Shown here one piece after another: positions 16,823-27,291 of a DNA stretch of 64,000 bases. Each line of letters starts with the position of its first letter. Within the stretch, counting starts at the first letter, position 1. A program made the position numbers and the translations under genes. A model generated the notes under the pieces. That model was not told the DNA's origin and searched no databases. It was given only the letters and a program-made list of their open reading frames with translations. The stretch lies in NCBI RefSeq assembly GCF_023074055.1, contig NZ_JADPKR010000039.1:1-64000 (forward strand), in the 5' to 3' direction. The DNA comes from Bradyrhizobium sp. 141. GTDB lineage: Bacteria > Pseudomonadota > Alphaproteobacteria > Rhizobiales > Xanthobacteraceae.

Positions 16823-17737
16823 TCACGCCGGCGGATTCACGTCGGCGCTCTCACGGCCGAGATCGCGCTCGCGCAAGTAAATATAGAACCCGGCGCCGAT
16901 GATGATCGCGGCGCCGATCAGCGTCGCCATGGACGGCACGTCGCCGAACACGACGAAGCCGAAGATCACGGCCCAGACGATCATCGAATATTGGTAGGGC
17001 ACCACGACGCTCGCCGGCGCGAGTTTCAGGGACCGGTTGACGCAGAACAACGCCGTTACCGAAACCAGCCCGGCGGTCACGAAGATCACGAGGCTGCCCG
17101 GGGTCGGCGGCACCCAATGGAACGCCGACAGCACCGCACCCAGCGAGAACGTGCCGACAAATTGCGAGGACGCCATCACGATGTCGGGCGTCTTGCGCAG
17201 GCTGCGTGTGATCAGCATCAACGTCGCGAAGGACAGGCTGCCGCCGAGCGCGATCAACGCCGGCAGGCTGACGGTCTGCGCCGACGGCCGCAGCGCGATC
17301 AAGACGCCGCAGAAGCCGATCAGGATCGCCGTCCAGCGCCGCCAGCCGACCTTCTCCCCCAGAAAGATCGCCGACATCGCGGTGACGAAGATGGGCCCGG
17401 CCAGATAGTAGGTGATGACGTCGGCGAGCGGCAGGTAAACGGTCGCAAGGAAGAAGGCGGCGACTTCCAGCGTCGAGAGCACGACGCGAAACAGCTGCAG
17501 GCGCGGCCGCTCCAGATGCAGGAACTGGTGACGCTGCTTCCAGATCAGCGGCGACAGCAGCAGCAGCGCCGCGCAGGCGCGCAGGAACAGCAGCTGTCCC
17601 ACCGAATAGGTCCCGACCAGGAACTTGCCCATGGCGTCGCCGAACGAGAACATGAAGATCGACAGCACCATGAGTCCGATTCCGGCCAGGCGCGCGGAGC
17701 GATCGTCATAGGCGGAGAGAGATTTGAAGAAGGGCAT
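16823..17737 (-). CDS. EamA/DMT-family transporter (second copy)
   Basis: This 304-residue protein has ten hydrophobic segments in two EamA repeats, starting RSARLAGIGLMVLSIFMFSF and including DVITYYLAGPIFVTAMSAIFLGEKVG. The helix count and the GEKVGW and GDVPS motifs fit the S-adenosylmethionine-exporter-like branch, but I cannot assign a substrate. It converges on the acetyltransferase gene. The ATG at 17737 is chosen; a GTG three codons upstream has no better ribosome site. Confidence 0.85.
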   Translation of the reverse strand: MPFFKSLSAYDDRSARLAGIGLMVLSIFMFSFGDAMGKFLVGTYSVGQLLFLRACAALLLLSPLIWKQRHQFLHLERPRLQLFRVVLSTLEVAAFFLATVYLPLADVITYYLAGPIFVTAMSAIFLGEKVGWRRWTAILIGFCGVLIALRPSAQTVSLPALIALGGSLSFATLMLITRSLRKTPDIVMASSQFVGTFSLGAVLSAFHWVPPTPGSLVIFVTAGLVSVTALFCVNRSLKLAPASVVVPYQYSMIVWAVIFGFVVFGDVPSMATLIGAAIIIGAGFYIYLRERDLGRESADVNPPA

Positions 17738-17756
17738 TGATTGCACTGTCAGGGGT

Positions 17757-17876
17757 CGTCATTGCGAGCGACTTGTCCGCCGAAGCTCGAAGAGCGAAGG
17801 CGGAAGCGAAGCAATCCAGACTGCCTCCGCAGCGGCAGTCTGGATTGCTTCGTCGCTTCGCTCCTCGCAATGACGG
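17757..17876. repeat. Palindromic intergenic repeat, family A (copy 1)
   Basis: The element begins CGTCATTGCGAGCG and ends CGCAATGACG, with internal arms GAAGCAATCCAGACTG and CAGTCTGGATTGCTTC. It can form a long stem-loop. A second copy lies at 41217-41303. Confidence 0.8.
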
Positions 17877-18029
17877 GGAGAGAGCGTCAGGAATCGGCTG
17901 GTAGAGTCGCTTGCGGTCGTTTTAATGACGTGGCCGCGCCGGACAAGCCCACTCCGTCGAACTGAACGGATTGTCGCACTCTTCGCATCGCGGTAGCGAT
18001 AGCAGCCGCACCGACAAAAGAGCTTTGAC

Positions 18030-19653
<1,624 letters not shown>

Positions 19654-19674
19654 AGTAAGTACCGCTCCCTCCGC

Positions 19675-19700
19675 ACCTCTCTCTACGGGAGAGGTTTTCT
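19675..19700 (+). terminator. Probable terminator after obgE
   Basis: ACCTCTC and GAGAGGT form a seven-base stem with a seven-base loop, followed by TTTCTT. It begins about 20 bases after the obgE stop. Confidence 0.6.
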
Positions 19701-19751
19701 TCGCGCCATCGATAGCGCAATATCGGGCGACCGAAGTAAGGAGCGAGACGC

Positions 19752-21386
19752 ATGGCGCGCGCGAAGAACGTTCTCTGGATCATGTGCGACCAGCTTCGCT
19801 ATGATTATCTCGGCTGCACCGGCCATCCCACGCTGAAGACGCCGAACATCGACGCCATGGCCAAGCGCGGCGTGCTGTTCAGCAAGGCCTATGTGCAATC
19901 GCCAATCTGCGGGCCGTCGCGGATGTCGTTCTACACGGGACGCTACATGCGCTCGCACGGCTCGCACTGGAACGGCTGGCCGCTGCGCGTCGGCGAACCC
20001 ACGCTCGGCGACCACCTGGGCAAGATCGGCGTGCGCAACGTGCTGGTCGGCAAGACCCACATGGCGCCCGACCTCGAAGGCATGAAGGCGCTCGGCATCC
20101 CACCGGAATCGACGATCGGCGTGCATGTCGCCGAATGCGGCTTCGAGCCTTATGAACGCGACGACGGCCTGCACCCGACCGGACGGCCGCGGCCGAAATA
20201 CGACGAATATCTGCGCCGGCAGGGTTTCGAGGCCACCAATCCCTGGGAGCACTGGGCCAATTCAGGCGCGGCGGACGACGGCTCCTTGCAGAACGGCTGG
20301 CTGTTGGTGCACGCCGACAAGGCCGCGCGCGTGCCGGACGAGCATTCCGAGACGCCCTACATGACGCGGCGCGCGATGGATTTCATCGGCGAGGCCGAGA
20401 TCGTGGGCAAGCCGTGGTGCCTGCATCTGTCCTACATCAAGCCGCACTGGCCCTATATCGCGCCCGAGCCCTACGCCAGCATGTATTCGACCGACGACAT
20501 GATCCCGGTGATACGCTCCGAGCGCGAACGGCAGAATCCGCATCCGGTGTTCGGCGCCTACATGGACATGCGCTACTCCCGCAACATGGCCCGCGATGAG
20601 GCCCGCGAGAAGGTGATCCCGGCCTATATGGGCCTGATCACCCAGATCGACGACCAGATGGGCGTGCTGATGAAATTTTTGGAGGCGCGCGGCCTGCTGG
20701 AAACGACGATGATCGTGTTCACCTCCGATCACGGCGACTATCTCGGCGATCACTGGATGGGCGAGAAGGATTTGTTTCACGAGCAGTCGGCGAAGATTCC
20801 GCTGATCATCATCGATCCGTCGCAAGAGGCCGACGCCACGCGCGGCACGCGCAGCGATGCGCTGGTCGAGGCCATCGATCTCGCGCCGACCTTCGTCGAC
20901 TATTTCGGCGGCAAGGTGCCGGGCCACATTCTCGAAGGACGCTCGCTGCTGCCGCTGCTGCGCGGCTCCACACCGCCGGATTGGCGCAAGGTCGCGTTCT
21001 CCGAATATGACTATGCCATGCAGGATGTGCGGCTGAAGCTGAACCAGCCGATCGCGCGCTGCCGCCTGTTCATGGTGTTCGACGGCCGCTGGAAATACAT
21101 CCATGCCTCCGGCTTCCGCCCGATGCTGTACGACCTCGAAACCGATCCGGATGAATATTTGGATCGTGGCGACGATCCTGAATGTGCAGGGATCATCGCG
21201 CGGTTGCAGGCCGAGCTGTTCGACTGGGCGCTGCATCCGAACGACCACATCACGACCCCGCGCGAGAAGATCGCGGCCTATGCGGATAACCAGCTGCAGG
21301 TGAAGGGCGGCGTTCTGATCGGCATCTGGGACGAGGCCGAGCTTGCTGCGATCAAGGATGGCATCGCGCAGCGCGCGAAGCTCTAA
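19752..21386 (+). CDS. Formylglycine-type sulfatase/phosphonate monoester hydrolase
   Basis: The 544-residue protein belongs to the alkaline-phosphatase superfamily of arylsulfatases. Cys53 in SPICGPSRMSFYTGRY is the residue converted to formylglycine by a maturase. Metal-ligand motifs follow (MCDQLRYDYLG early, SDHGDYLGDHW late). The tract SHWNGWPLRVGE and the overall length agree with rhizobial phosphonate monoester hydrolases (PehA-like), so a phosphodiester or phosphonate monoester is a likelier substrate than a sulfate ester. There is no signal peptide, so it is cytoplasmic. Substrate assignment is inference. Confidence 0.82.
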   Translation: MARAKNVLWIMCDQLRYDYLGCTGHPTLKTPNIDAMAKRGVLFSKAYVQSPICGPSRMSFYTGRYMRSHGSHWNGWPLRVGEPTLGDHLGKIGVRNVLVGKTHMAPDLEGMKALGIPPESTIGVHVAECGFEPYERDDGLHPTGRPRPKYDEYLRRQGFEATNPWEHWANSGAADDGSLQNGWLLVHADKAARVPDEHSETPYMTRRAMDFIGEAEIVGKPWCLHLSYIKPHWPYIAPEPYASMYSTDDMIPVIRSERERQNPHPVFGAYMDMRYSRNMARDEAREKVIPAYMGLITQIDDQMGVLMKFLEARGLLETTMIVFTSDHGDYLGDHWMGEKDLFHEQSAKIPLIIIDPSQEADATRGTRSDALVEAIDLAPTFVDYFGGKVPGHILEGRSLLPLLRGSTPPDWRKVAFSEYDYAMQDVRLKLNQPIARCRLFMVFDGRWKYIHASGFRPMLYDLETDPDEYLDRGDDPECAGIIARLQAELFDWALHPNDHITTPREKIAAYADNQLQVKGGVLIGIWDEAELAAIKDGIAQRAKL

Positions 21387-21389
21387 ACC

Positions 21390-21522
21390 CTCATGGTGAG
21401 GAGGCGCGTAAGCGCCGTCTAGCGGACGATGCTTGGCATCGCCGCGAGAACCATGCAGGCCAGCTACAGCAGCGGGGCCTCGATCCTTCGAGACGCCGCT
21501 TCGCGGCTCCTCAGGATGAGGA
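21390..21522. repeat. Palindromic intergenic repeat, family D (copy 1)
   Basis: The element starts CTCATGGTGAGGAGGCGCGT and ends GGCTCCTCAGGATGAGG, with complementary internal arms around the CCTTCGAGACGCC block. A related element, with CATCCTGAGG and CCTCGAAGGATGA arms, occurs at 45335-45507. Confidence 0.65.
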
Positions 21523-21550
21523 GATAGAGGGCGCGAAGCTCTCTCAGCTC

Positions 21551-21636
21551 GTCATGCCCGGGCTTGACCCCGGCATCCACGTCTTGCGCCAAACGCTGAG
21601 GCACGTGGATGGCCGGGTCAGGCCCGGCCATGACGG
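21551..21636. repeat. Palindromic intergenic repeat, family B (copy 1)
   Basis: GTCATGCCCGGGCTTGACCC at the start and GGCCCGGCCATGAC at the end form the arms, with ATCCACG and CGTGGAT inside. Related copies lie at 23962-24045 and 37565-37640. Confidence 0.75.
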
Positions 21637-21662
21637 CGGGGTGTGGAGTGCGAGCCGCGCCC

Positions 21663-22640
21663 TCAATTCTCGATCTTGTATCCCGTCGCTTTCACGATCG
21701 GCTGCCACAACGCGATGTTCGCGGCGAGCTCCTTGGTCAATCCATCCGGTGTCGACCCGACCGGAATGAGACCGATCGCCGTCAGCTTCTCCTTCACCTC
21801 GGGCTTGGCGAGCGCGGCGCTCGCGGCCGCGCCGAGCTTGCTCGCAAACTCCGGCGGGCTGCCGGCCGGAAGCCACATGCCGTACCAGGCGTCCGCGACG
21901 AGATCGATGCCGCTCTCCTTCAGCGTCGGGACCTCAGACGCGAACGGCGAACGCTCCGCGCTCGACACCGCGATGATCTTCACGCCCTTGGCGCGGTGCT
22001 GCGGCAGCGCGTCGGCCAGTGTGGTGATCCCAAAAGAGATGTGACCGCCGACGAGATCGTTGAGGATCGGCGCGCTGCCGCGATAGGGCACGCGGGTCAG
22101 GGGGATGCCGAGGTCCTTCTCGAGCTTGGAGCCCATGAAATGCGGAATGGTGCCGTTGCTCGGCACGCCGAATGACGTCTTGTCCGGATGCGCCTTGAGC
22201 CACGTCACAAAGCTCTTGAAATCGGTGGCCTCGACCGCCGCGTTGATCACCAGCGCGAATTCAAACCGCGCCAGCAGCGATACCGGCATGAAATCCTTGG
22301 CCGTGTCGAAGCTCGGTGTCGTCTCCACCATCGGCAGCAGGTACATGGTCGGGCCTGTCGTCACCAGCACCATGCTGCCGTCTGCGCTTGCGCCCTTCAC
22401 CGCCTTGATGCCGATCAGGCCGTCGCCGCCGGTGCGGTTCTCGACCACGATGGTCCGCTGCAGCGCCGGCGCCATCTCCTGCGCGATCAGCCGGCACAGC
22501 GTGTCGCCGCCCGCCCCCGCCGCGAACGGGAAGATCATCTTGCTCAGTCCCGCCTGCGCTTGCGCTTCGCCCGCCTGCGAGAGCAGCGGCAGCCCAAGAT
22601 ATCCCCCAAGGCATCCGGCCATGAATTTGCGGCGATCCAT
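21663..22640 (-). CDS. Tripartite tricarboxylate transporter solute receptor (Bug type) with Tat signal
   Basis: This is an intact 325-residue periplasmic receptor. The N-terminus MDRRKFMAGCLGG, with twin Arg, and a hydrophobic stretch ending in AQAQAG indicates Tat export. The mature part carries the family motifs FAAGAGGDTLCRLIAQEM, VVENRTGGDGLIG and PYRGSAPILNDLVGG. The ATG at 22640 is chosen because GAGGAAA lies about four bases upstream. No membrane partner genes (tctA/tctB) are in the window, so it is an orphan receptor; the ligand is unknown. Confidence 0.88.
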   Translation of the reverse strand: MDRRKFMAGCLGGYLGLPLLSQAGEAQAQAGLSKMIFPFAAGAGGDTLCRLIAQEMAPALQRTIVVENRTGGDGLIGIKAVKGASADGSMVLVTTGPTMYLLPMVETTPSFDTAKDFMPVSLLARFEFALVINAAVEATDFKSFVTWLKAHPDKTSFGVPSNGTIPHFMGSKLEKDLGIPLTRVPYRGSAPILNDLVGGHISFGITTLADALPQHRAKGVKIIAVSSAERSPFASEVPTLKESGIDLVADAWYGMWLPAGSPPEFASKLGAAASAALAKPEVKEKLTAIGLIPVGSTPDGLTKELAANIALWQPIVKATGYKIEN

Positions 22641-22830
22641 TCGTTTCCTCTTTCGGCCCATTATCGTTGGCCGCAATTAGAGCCAGGCGAACGCCCGACA
22701 CAAGGCCGAGATACGCCGTTTACCATGCCGGCTGCCTTGCGCCGGTCACCGTCCTGCTGCAAAAGCAGGGCTCATCGGCGCCGCCTGTCGCTCCGCCGTT
22801 TTCCGCATACAGCGCCACACACACATACAC

Positions 22831-23952
22831 ATGGCCAGCCCCGAACTCAGTCAATTCCGCCGCATCGTCGTCAAGGTCGGCTCCGCGCTACTGGTCGATT
22901 CCGACAGGGGCGAGGTGCGGGCGTCCTGGCTCGCCGCGCTCGCCGACGACATGGCCAAGCTGCACCGCGAGGGCCGCGACGTGCTGGTCGTCTCCTCCGG
23001 TTCGATCGCACTCGGCCGCAGCCGGCTCAAATTGCCGCGCGGTCCGCTGAAGCTGGAGGAGAGCCAGGCCGCCGCCGCCGTCGGCCAGATCGCGCTCGCG
23101 CGGATCTGGTCGGAGGTGCTGGGCGCGCACGGCATCGGCGCCGGCCAGATCCTGGTGACACTGCAGGACACCGAGGAGCGCCGCCGCTATCTCAACGCGC
23201 GCTCCACCATCGGCAAGCTGCTGGAATGGCGCGCCATCCCCGTGATCAACGAGAACGACACGGTGGCGACCAACGAGATCCGCTACGGCGACAACGACCG
23301 CCTCGCCGCGCGGGTCGCCACCATGGCGAGCGCCGACCTCCTGGTGCTGCTGTCCGACATCGACGGGCTCTACGACGCCCCGCCTAAGAACAACCCGAAC
23401 GCGAAGCTCATTCCGGTGGTCGAGAGCATCTCCTCGGAGATCGAGGCCGTGGCGGGTGACGCCGAGTCCGAGCTGTCGCGCGGCGGCATGCGCACCAAGG
23501 TCGAGGCGGCCAAGATCGCCACAACCGGCGGCACGCATATGCTGATCGCTTCCGGCAAGATCGAGCATCCCCTGCAGGCGATCGCCGATGGCGGCCGCTG
23601 CACCTGGTTCCTGACGCCGGCCAACCCCATCACCTCGCGAAAGCGCTGGATCGCAGGCACGCTGGAGCCGAAGGGCACGCTGACGATCGATGCCGGCGCC
23701 GTGACGGCGCTGCGCGCCGGCGCCAGCCTGCTGCCGGCCGGCGTGATCAAGGTCGAGGGCCAGTTCGCCCGCGGCGATGCCGTGATCGTGCGCGGCCCTG
23801 ATGGCAGCGAGGTCGGCCGCGGCCTGATCGCCTATGACGCCGAGGTCGCCGAACGGATCAAGGGCCGCTCATCCCCGGACGTGATGGCCATCCTCGGCAT
23901 CAGTGGGAGGTCGGAGATGATCCACCGCGATGATCTGGTGGTGGGGGGGTAA
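22831..23952 (+). CDS. proB: Glutamate 5-kinase
   Basis: The 373-residue enzyme catalyses the first step of proline synthesis, phosphorylating glutamate with ATP. The amino-acid kinase domain shows [11 protein letters not shown] at the start, [21 protein letters not shown] and [13 protein letters not shown]-terminal PUA domain follows ([20 protein letters not shown]). Proline feedback usually acts on this enzyme. proA follows after a repeat element, and together they supply glutamate semialdehyde. Confidence 0.96.
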   Translation: MASPELSQFRRIVVKVGSALLVDSDRGEVRASWLAALADDMAKLHREGRDVLVVSSGSIALGRSRLKLPRGPLKLEESQAAAAVGQIALARIWSEVLGAHGIGAGQILVTLQDTEERRRYLNARSTIGKLLEWRAIPVINENDTVATNEIRYGDNDRLAARVATMASADLLVLLSDIDGLYDAPPKNNPNAKLIPVVESISSEIEAVAGDAESELSRGGMRTKVEAAKIATTGGTHMLIASGKIEHPLQAIADGGRCTWFLTPANPITSRKRWIAGTLEPKGTLTIDAGAVTALRAGASLLPAGVIKVEGQFARGDAVIVRGPDGSEVGRGLIAYDAEVAERIKGRSSPDVMAILGISGRSEMIHRDDLVVGG

Positions 23953-23961
23953 GGCCTTGTC

Positions 23962-24045
23962 GCATGCCCGGGCTTGTCCCGGGCATCCACGTTCTTGCGG
24001 GAGAGAGAAGGCGTGGATGGCCGGGTCAAGCCCGGCCATGACGCC
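23962..24045. repeat. Palindromic intergenic repeat, family B (copy 2)
   Basis: It starts GCATGCCCGGGCTTGTCCC and ends CAAGCCCGGCCATGACG, the same layout as the copy at 21551. It separates proB from proA and could form a hairpin in a proBA transcript. Confidence 0.75.
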
Positions 24046-24164
24046 GGAGATAGGCCAGCGGCTTAGCTGACACAGCATCGGGAGATCAGCCATACTCTCC
24101 CGAGCCTTCGCAAAAGCGGGATTTCCGTGCTAGGACACCGCCTTAGCAGAAGGTTGAAACTCCC

Positions 24165-25460
24165 ATGGCCGCCCCCCTCAAAGCCGTCGACGGCAACGCC
24201 GATCTTCAGGCCCTGATGTCCGAACTCGGGACCCGTGCCCGCGCTGCCGCGCGCGTGCTGGCGCTGGCGCCGCCGGAGCAAAAGAACCGGGCGCTCGAGG
24301 CCATGGAGCGGGCGATCCGCGGCAACGCCGCGGCGATCCTCGCCGCCAATGCCGAGGACGTCGCTGAGGCCCGCGCCTCCGGCAACGCCACCTCCTCCTT
24401 CATCGACCGCCTGACCCTGACCCCGGCGCGGGTCGAGGCGATGGCCGAAGGCATCGGCATCGTGCGCGGCATTGCCGACCCGATCGGCATCGTCACCGAG
24501 AGCTGGCAGCGGCCGAACGGCATGTCCATCGAGCGCGTGCGCGTGCCGCTCGGCGTCGTCGGCGTGATCTTCGAGAGCCGGCCCAACGTCGCGGCGGACG
24601 CCGGCGTGCTGTGCCTGAAATCCGGCAATGCCGTGATCCTGCGCGGCGGCTCCGACAGTTTCCGGTCGTGCCGCGCGATCCATGAATGCCTGGTGCAGGG
24701 CCTGCGCGAAGCGGGCCTGCCTGAAGCTGCGATCACGCTGGTACCGACGCGCGACCGCGCGGCGGTCGGCATGATGCTGTCGGGATTGAACGGCGCCGTC
24801 GACGTGATCGTTCCCCGGGGCGGTAAGAGCCTCGTCGCACGTGTCGAGCAGGAAGCCCGCGTGCCTGTATTTGCGCATCTCGAAGGCGTCAATCACGTCT
24901 ATGTCGATGCCAGCGCCGACCTTGCCATGGCGAAGTCGATCGTGCTCAACGCTAAAATGCGCCGCACCGGCGTCTGCGGCGCGGCCGAGACGCTGCTGGT
25001 CGATCGCGCTGCTGCCGGCAAAAATCTGAAGCCGCTGGTCGAGATGCTGATCGAAGCCGGCTGCGAGGTGCGCGGTGATGAAACAGTGCAAGGGGCGGAT
25101 GCGCGCGTAAAACCTGCGAGCGAAGATGATTGGGACACCGAATATCTCGACGCGATCATCGCGGCGAAGGTGGTGGACGGCGTCGACGGCGCGATCGCGC
25201 ACATCCAGAACCACGGTTCGCATCACACCGATGCGATCGTGAGCGCGGATGAGGCGGCTGCGAACAAATTCCTGAGCGAGGTCGATTCCGCGATCGTGCT
25301 GCACAACGCCTCGACGCAGTTCGCCGATGGCGGCGAGTTCGGCTTCGGCGCCGAGATCGGCATCGCCACCGGACGCTTCCATGCCCGCGGCCCCGTCGGC
25401 GCCGAGCAACTGACGAGCTTCAAATATCGCGTTCGCGGCACTGGGCAGACGCGGCCGTAA
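24165..25460 (+). CDS. proA: Gamma-glutamyl phosphate reductase
   Basis: The 431-residue enzyme reduces glutamyl-5-phosphate to glutamate semialdehyde with NADPH. Aldehyde-dehydrogenase-like motifs are visible: [30 protein letters not shown], and the catalytic Cys in [17 protein letters not shown]. An insert near [10 protein letters not shown] is usual for the family. It follows proB and precedes nadD, a common rhizobial order. Confidence 0.96.
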   Translation: MAAPLKAVDGNADLQALMSELGTRARAAARVLALAPPEQKNRALEAMERAIRGNAAAILAANAEDVAEARASGNATSSFIDRLTLTPARVEAMAEGIGIVRGIADPIGIVTESWQRPNGMSIERVRVPLGVVGVIFESRPNVAADAGVLCLKSGNAVILRGGSDSFRSCRAIHECLVQGLREAGLPEAAITLVPTRDRAAVGMMLSGLNGAVDVIVPRGGKSLVARVEQEARVPVFAHLEGVNHVYVDASADLAMAKSIVLNAKMRRTGVCGAAETLLVDRAAAGKNLKPLVEMLIEAGCEVRGDETVQGADARVKPASEDDWDTEYLDAIIAAKVVDGVDGAIAHIQNHGSHHTDAIVSADEAAANKFLSEVDSAIVLHNASTQFADGGEFGFGAEIGIATGRFHARGPVGAEQLTSFKYRVRGTGQTRP

Positions 25461-25480
25461 GTAACGTCGCGGGGCGGGCA

Positions 25481-26125
25481 TTGAGCAACAATTTCGTCGT
25501 GCCGCGTTTTGTGGCGGAAGCGGTCCCGCCTCACACGGAGGGCATGCGCATCGGCCTGCTCGGCGGCTCGTTCAATCCGCCGCATCAGGCCCATCGCGCC
25601 ATCAGCCAGTTCGCGCTGAAGCGATTGCAACTCGATCGCGTCTGGTGGCTGGTGACGCCAGGCAATCCGCTGAAGGAGAACGGCGCGCTGCATGAGCTCG
25701 GCGCGCGCATGCAGGCGGCGCGCGAGGTCGCTGATGATCCGCGCATCGAGGTCAGCTGTCTCGAATCCGTCATTCGTACCCGCTATACTATCGACACGAT
25801 CAACATCTTGCGCCGCCGCTTCCCTGGCTTGCGCTTTGTCTGGATCATGGGCGCCGACAACCTCGCTCAATTCCACCGTTGGCAGGACTGGCGGCGCATC
25901 GCCGCCCAGGTGCCGATGGCCATCATCGATCGCCCGCCGCAGAGTTTTCGCGCCCTCGCCTCCCCCGCAGGACAGGCATTATCGCGCTACCGCCTTTCCC
26001 AGGAAAAGGCGGCACTGCTGGCGGACCGGAGGCCGCCGGCTTGGGTGTTTTTGACCGGATTGAAGCTGAATCTCTCCTCGACGGGCCTGCGGAACCCGGA
26101 CGGGAGCTGGAAAGGTACGAAGTGA
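25481..26125 (+). CDS. nadD: Nicotinate-mononucleotide adenylyltransferase
   Basis: The 214-residue protein has the nucleotidyltransferase motif [18 protein letters not shown] with the HxxH-like pair and, at the C-terminus, SSTGLRN in place of the common SSTxLR. The enzyme makes NaAD in NAD synthesis. The TTG at 25481 gives a 21-residue extension ([20 protein letters not shown]) before MRIGLLGG; I keep it because a similar extension is familiar in rhizobial NadD, but the ATG at 25544 is possible. Confidence 0.92.
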   Translation: MSNNFVVPRFVAEAVPPHTEGMRIGLLGGSFNPPHQAHRAISQFALKRLQLDRVWWLVTPGNPLKENGALHELGARMQAAREVADDPRIEVSCLESVIRTRYTIDTINILRRRFPGLRFVWIMGADNLAQFHRWQDWRRIAAQVPMAIIDRPPQSFRALASPAGQALSRYRLSQEKAALLADRRPPAWVFLTGLKLNLSSTGLRNPDGSWKGTK

Positions 26126-26267
26126 GTCAGAGTATGCCGACGTGATGTGGACTTCGGGCTCTCTGGCATATTGAAACCCTTAACCCCACATGATGTAGTG
26201 TAGCCAGTGGGCGCCGGATTCGGCGTTCGCGATACAGTGAAAGGAATGGTCCCTGACCACATCTGTA

Positions 26268-26696
26268 TTGTCCAAGACAGAGTCTGTTTTACCCAAGGTT
26301 GCCAAGCCGGCGCGTAAAACATCGACCAAAGCTGCGGCCTTGAAGGCGCAACCCGACGCCGACAAGACGCTGAGCCTGATCCTCTCCCGCCTCGACGACA
26401 TGAAGGCGGAAGAGACGGTCACCATCGACCTTCGCGGCAAATCGGCGTACTCCGACTACATGATCGTCACCACCGGCCGGGTGAACCGGCACGTCGGCGC
26501 GATCGCGGAAAACGTCGCCAAAGGCCTCAAGGAAAACGGCATCAAGAACATCCACGTCGAGGGCTTGCCCAATTGCGACTGGGTGTTGATCGATTCCGGC
26601 GACGTGATCGTGCACGTGTTCCGACCCGAAGTCCGCGAGTTCTACAATCTCGAGCGATTGTACACGCAGGGCCCAGGGGCGGCGAAGGCGATCTAG
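26268..26696 (+). CDS. rsfS: Ribosomal silencing factor RsfS
   Basis: The protein (142 aa if TTG 26268 starts it) has the RsfS core: TIDLRGKSAYSDYMIVTTGR, NRHVGAIAENVAKGLKENG and VIVHVFRPEVREFYNLERLY. It binds L14 and blocks subunit joining when nutrients are scarce. The start is unusual: after the in-frame stop at 26238 there is no ATG or GTG before the conserved core. Options are TTG at 26268 or CTG at 26253; the latter has AAGGA seven bases upstream. The N-terminal 30 residues are Lys/Ala-rich. It lies between nadD and rlmH, a conserved order. Confidence 0.9.
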   Translation: MSKTESVLPKVAKPARKTSTKAAALKAQPDADKTLSLILSRLDDMKAEETVTIDLRGKSAYSDYMIVTTGRVNRHVGAIAENVAKGLKENGIKNIHVEGLPNCDWVLIDSGDVIVHVFRPEVREFYNLERLYTQGPGAAKAI

Positions 26697-26808
26697 GCTC
26701 ATCGGGCCGATTTCGAATCGGCTGACGCGCATGCTAGCGTCGTGCGCGCGCTTATTGCGCGCGGTCTTGAAAACGCGACCCTGAAGATATCAGACCCCTG
26801 AAGATATC

Positions 26809-27291
26809 ATGCGTGTTGCTGTCATTGCGGTGGGCCGGCTGAAGCAGGGCCCCGAACGGGAGCTTGCCGACCGCTATTTCGAGCGGTTCGATGAGGCCGG
26901 CCGCAAGCTTGGATTCCGCGAGCTCCTGGTCCACGAAATCCCCGAAAGCCGCGCGCGGGACACCGCGACGCGGATGAGCGAGGAGGCCGCGGCGATCTCC
27001 GTCCATATTCCGGAAAAATCGATCCTGGTGGCGCTGGACGAGCGCGGCCAGAATCTCGAGTCCAGCGTATTCGCACGGCATCTGTCGCGCTGGCGGGACG
27101 AAGGCGCCGGACATACTATCTTCGTGATCGGAGGGGCGGACGGACTTTCGCCCGAATTGCGCCGTAAGGCGAAGCTCGCGATCGCGTTCGGCTCTGCGAC
27201 CTGGCCGCACCAAATGGTCCGCGTCATGCTTCTGGAACAGCTTTACCGGGCCGCCACCATTCTGGCCGGCCACCCCTATCACCGCGCGTGA
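26809..27291 (+). CDS. rlmH: 23S rRNA (pseudouridine-1915-N3) methyltransferase
   Basis: The 160-residue SPOUT methyltransferase begins MRVAVIAVGRLKQGPERELA and ends in the trefoil-knot motif IGGADGLSPELRRKAKLAIAF followed by WPHQMVRVMLLEQLYRA. It methylates a pseudouridine in helix 69 of 23S rRNA. The start codon overlaps the second of two direct 14-base repeats. Its stop overlaps the next gene by a few bases, so the two are coupled. Confidence 0.95.
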   Translation: MRVAVIAVGRLKQGPERELADRYFERFDEAGRKLGFRELLVHEIPESRARDTATRMSEEAAAISVHIPEKSILVALDERGQNLESSVFARHLSRWRDEGAGHTIFVIGGADGLSPELRRKAKLAIAFGSATWPHQMVRVMLLEQLYRAATILAGHPYHRA

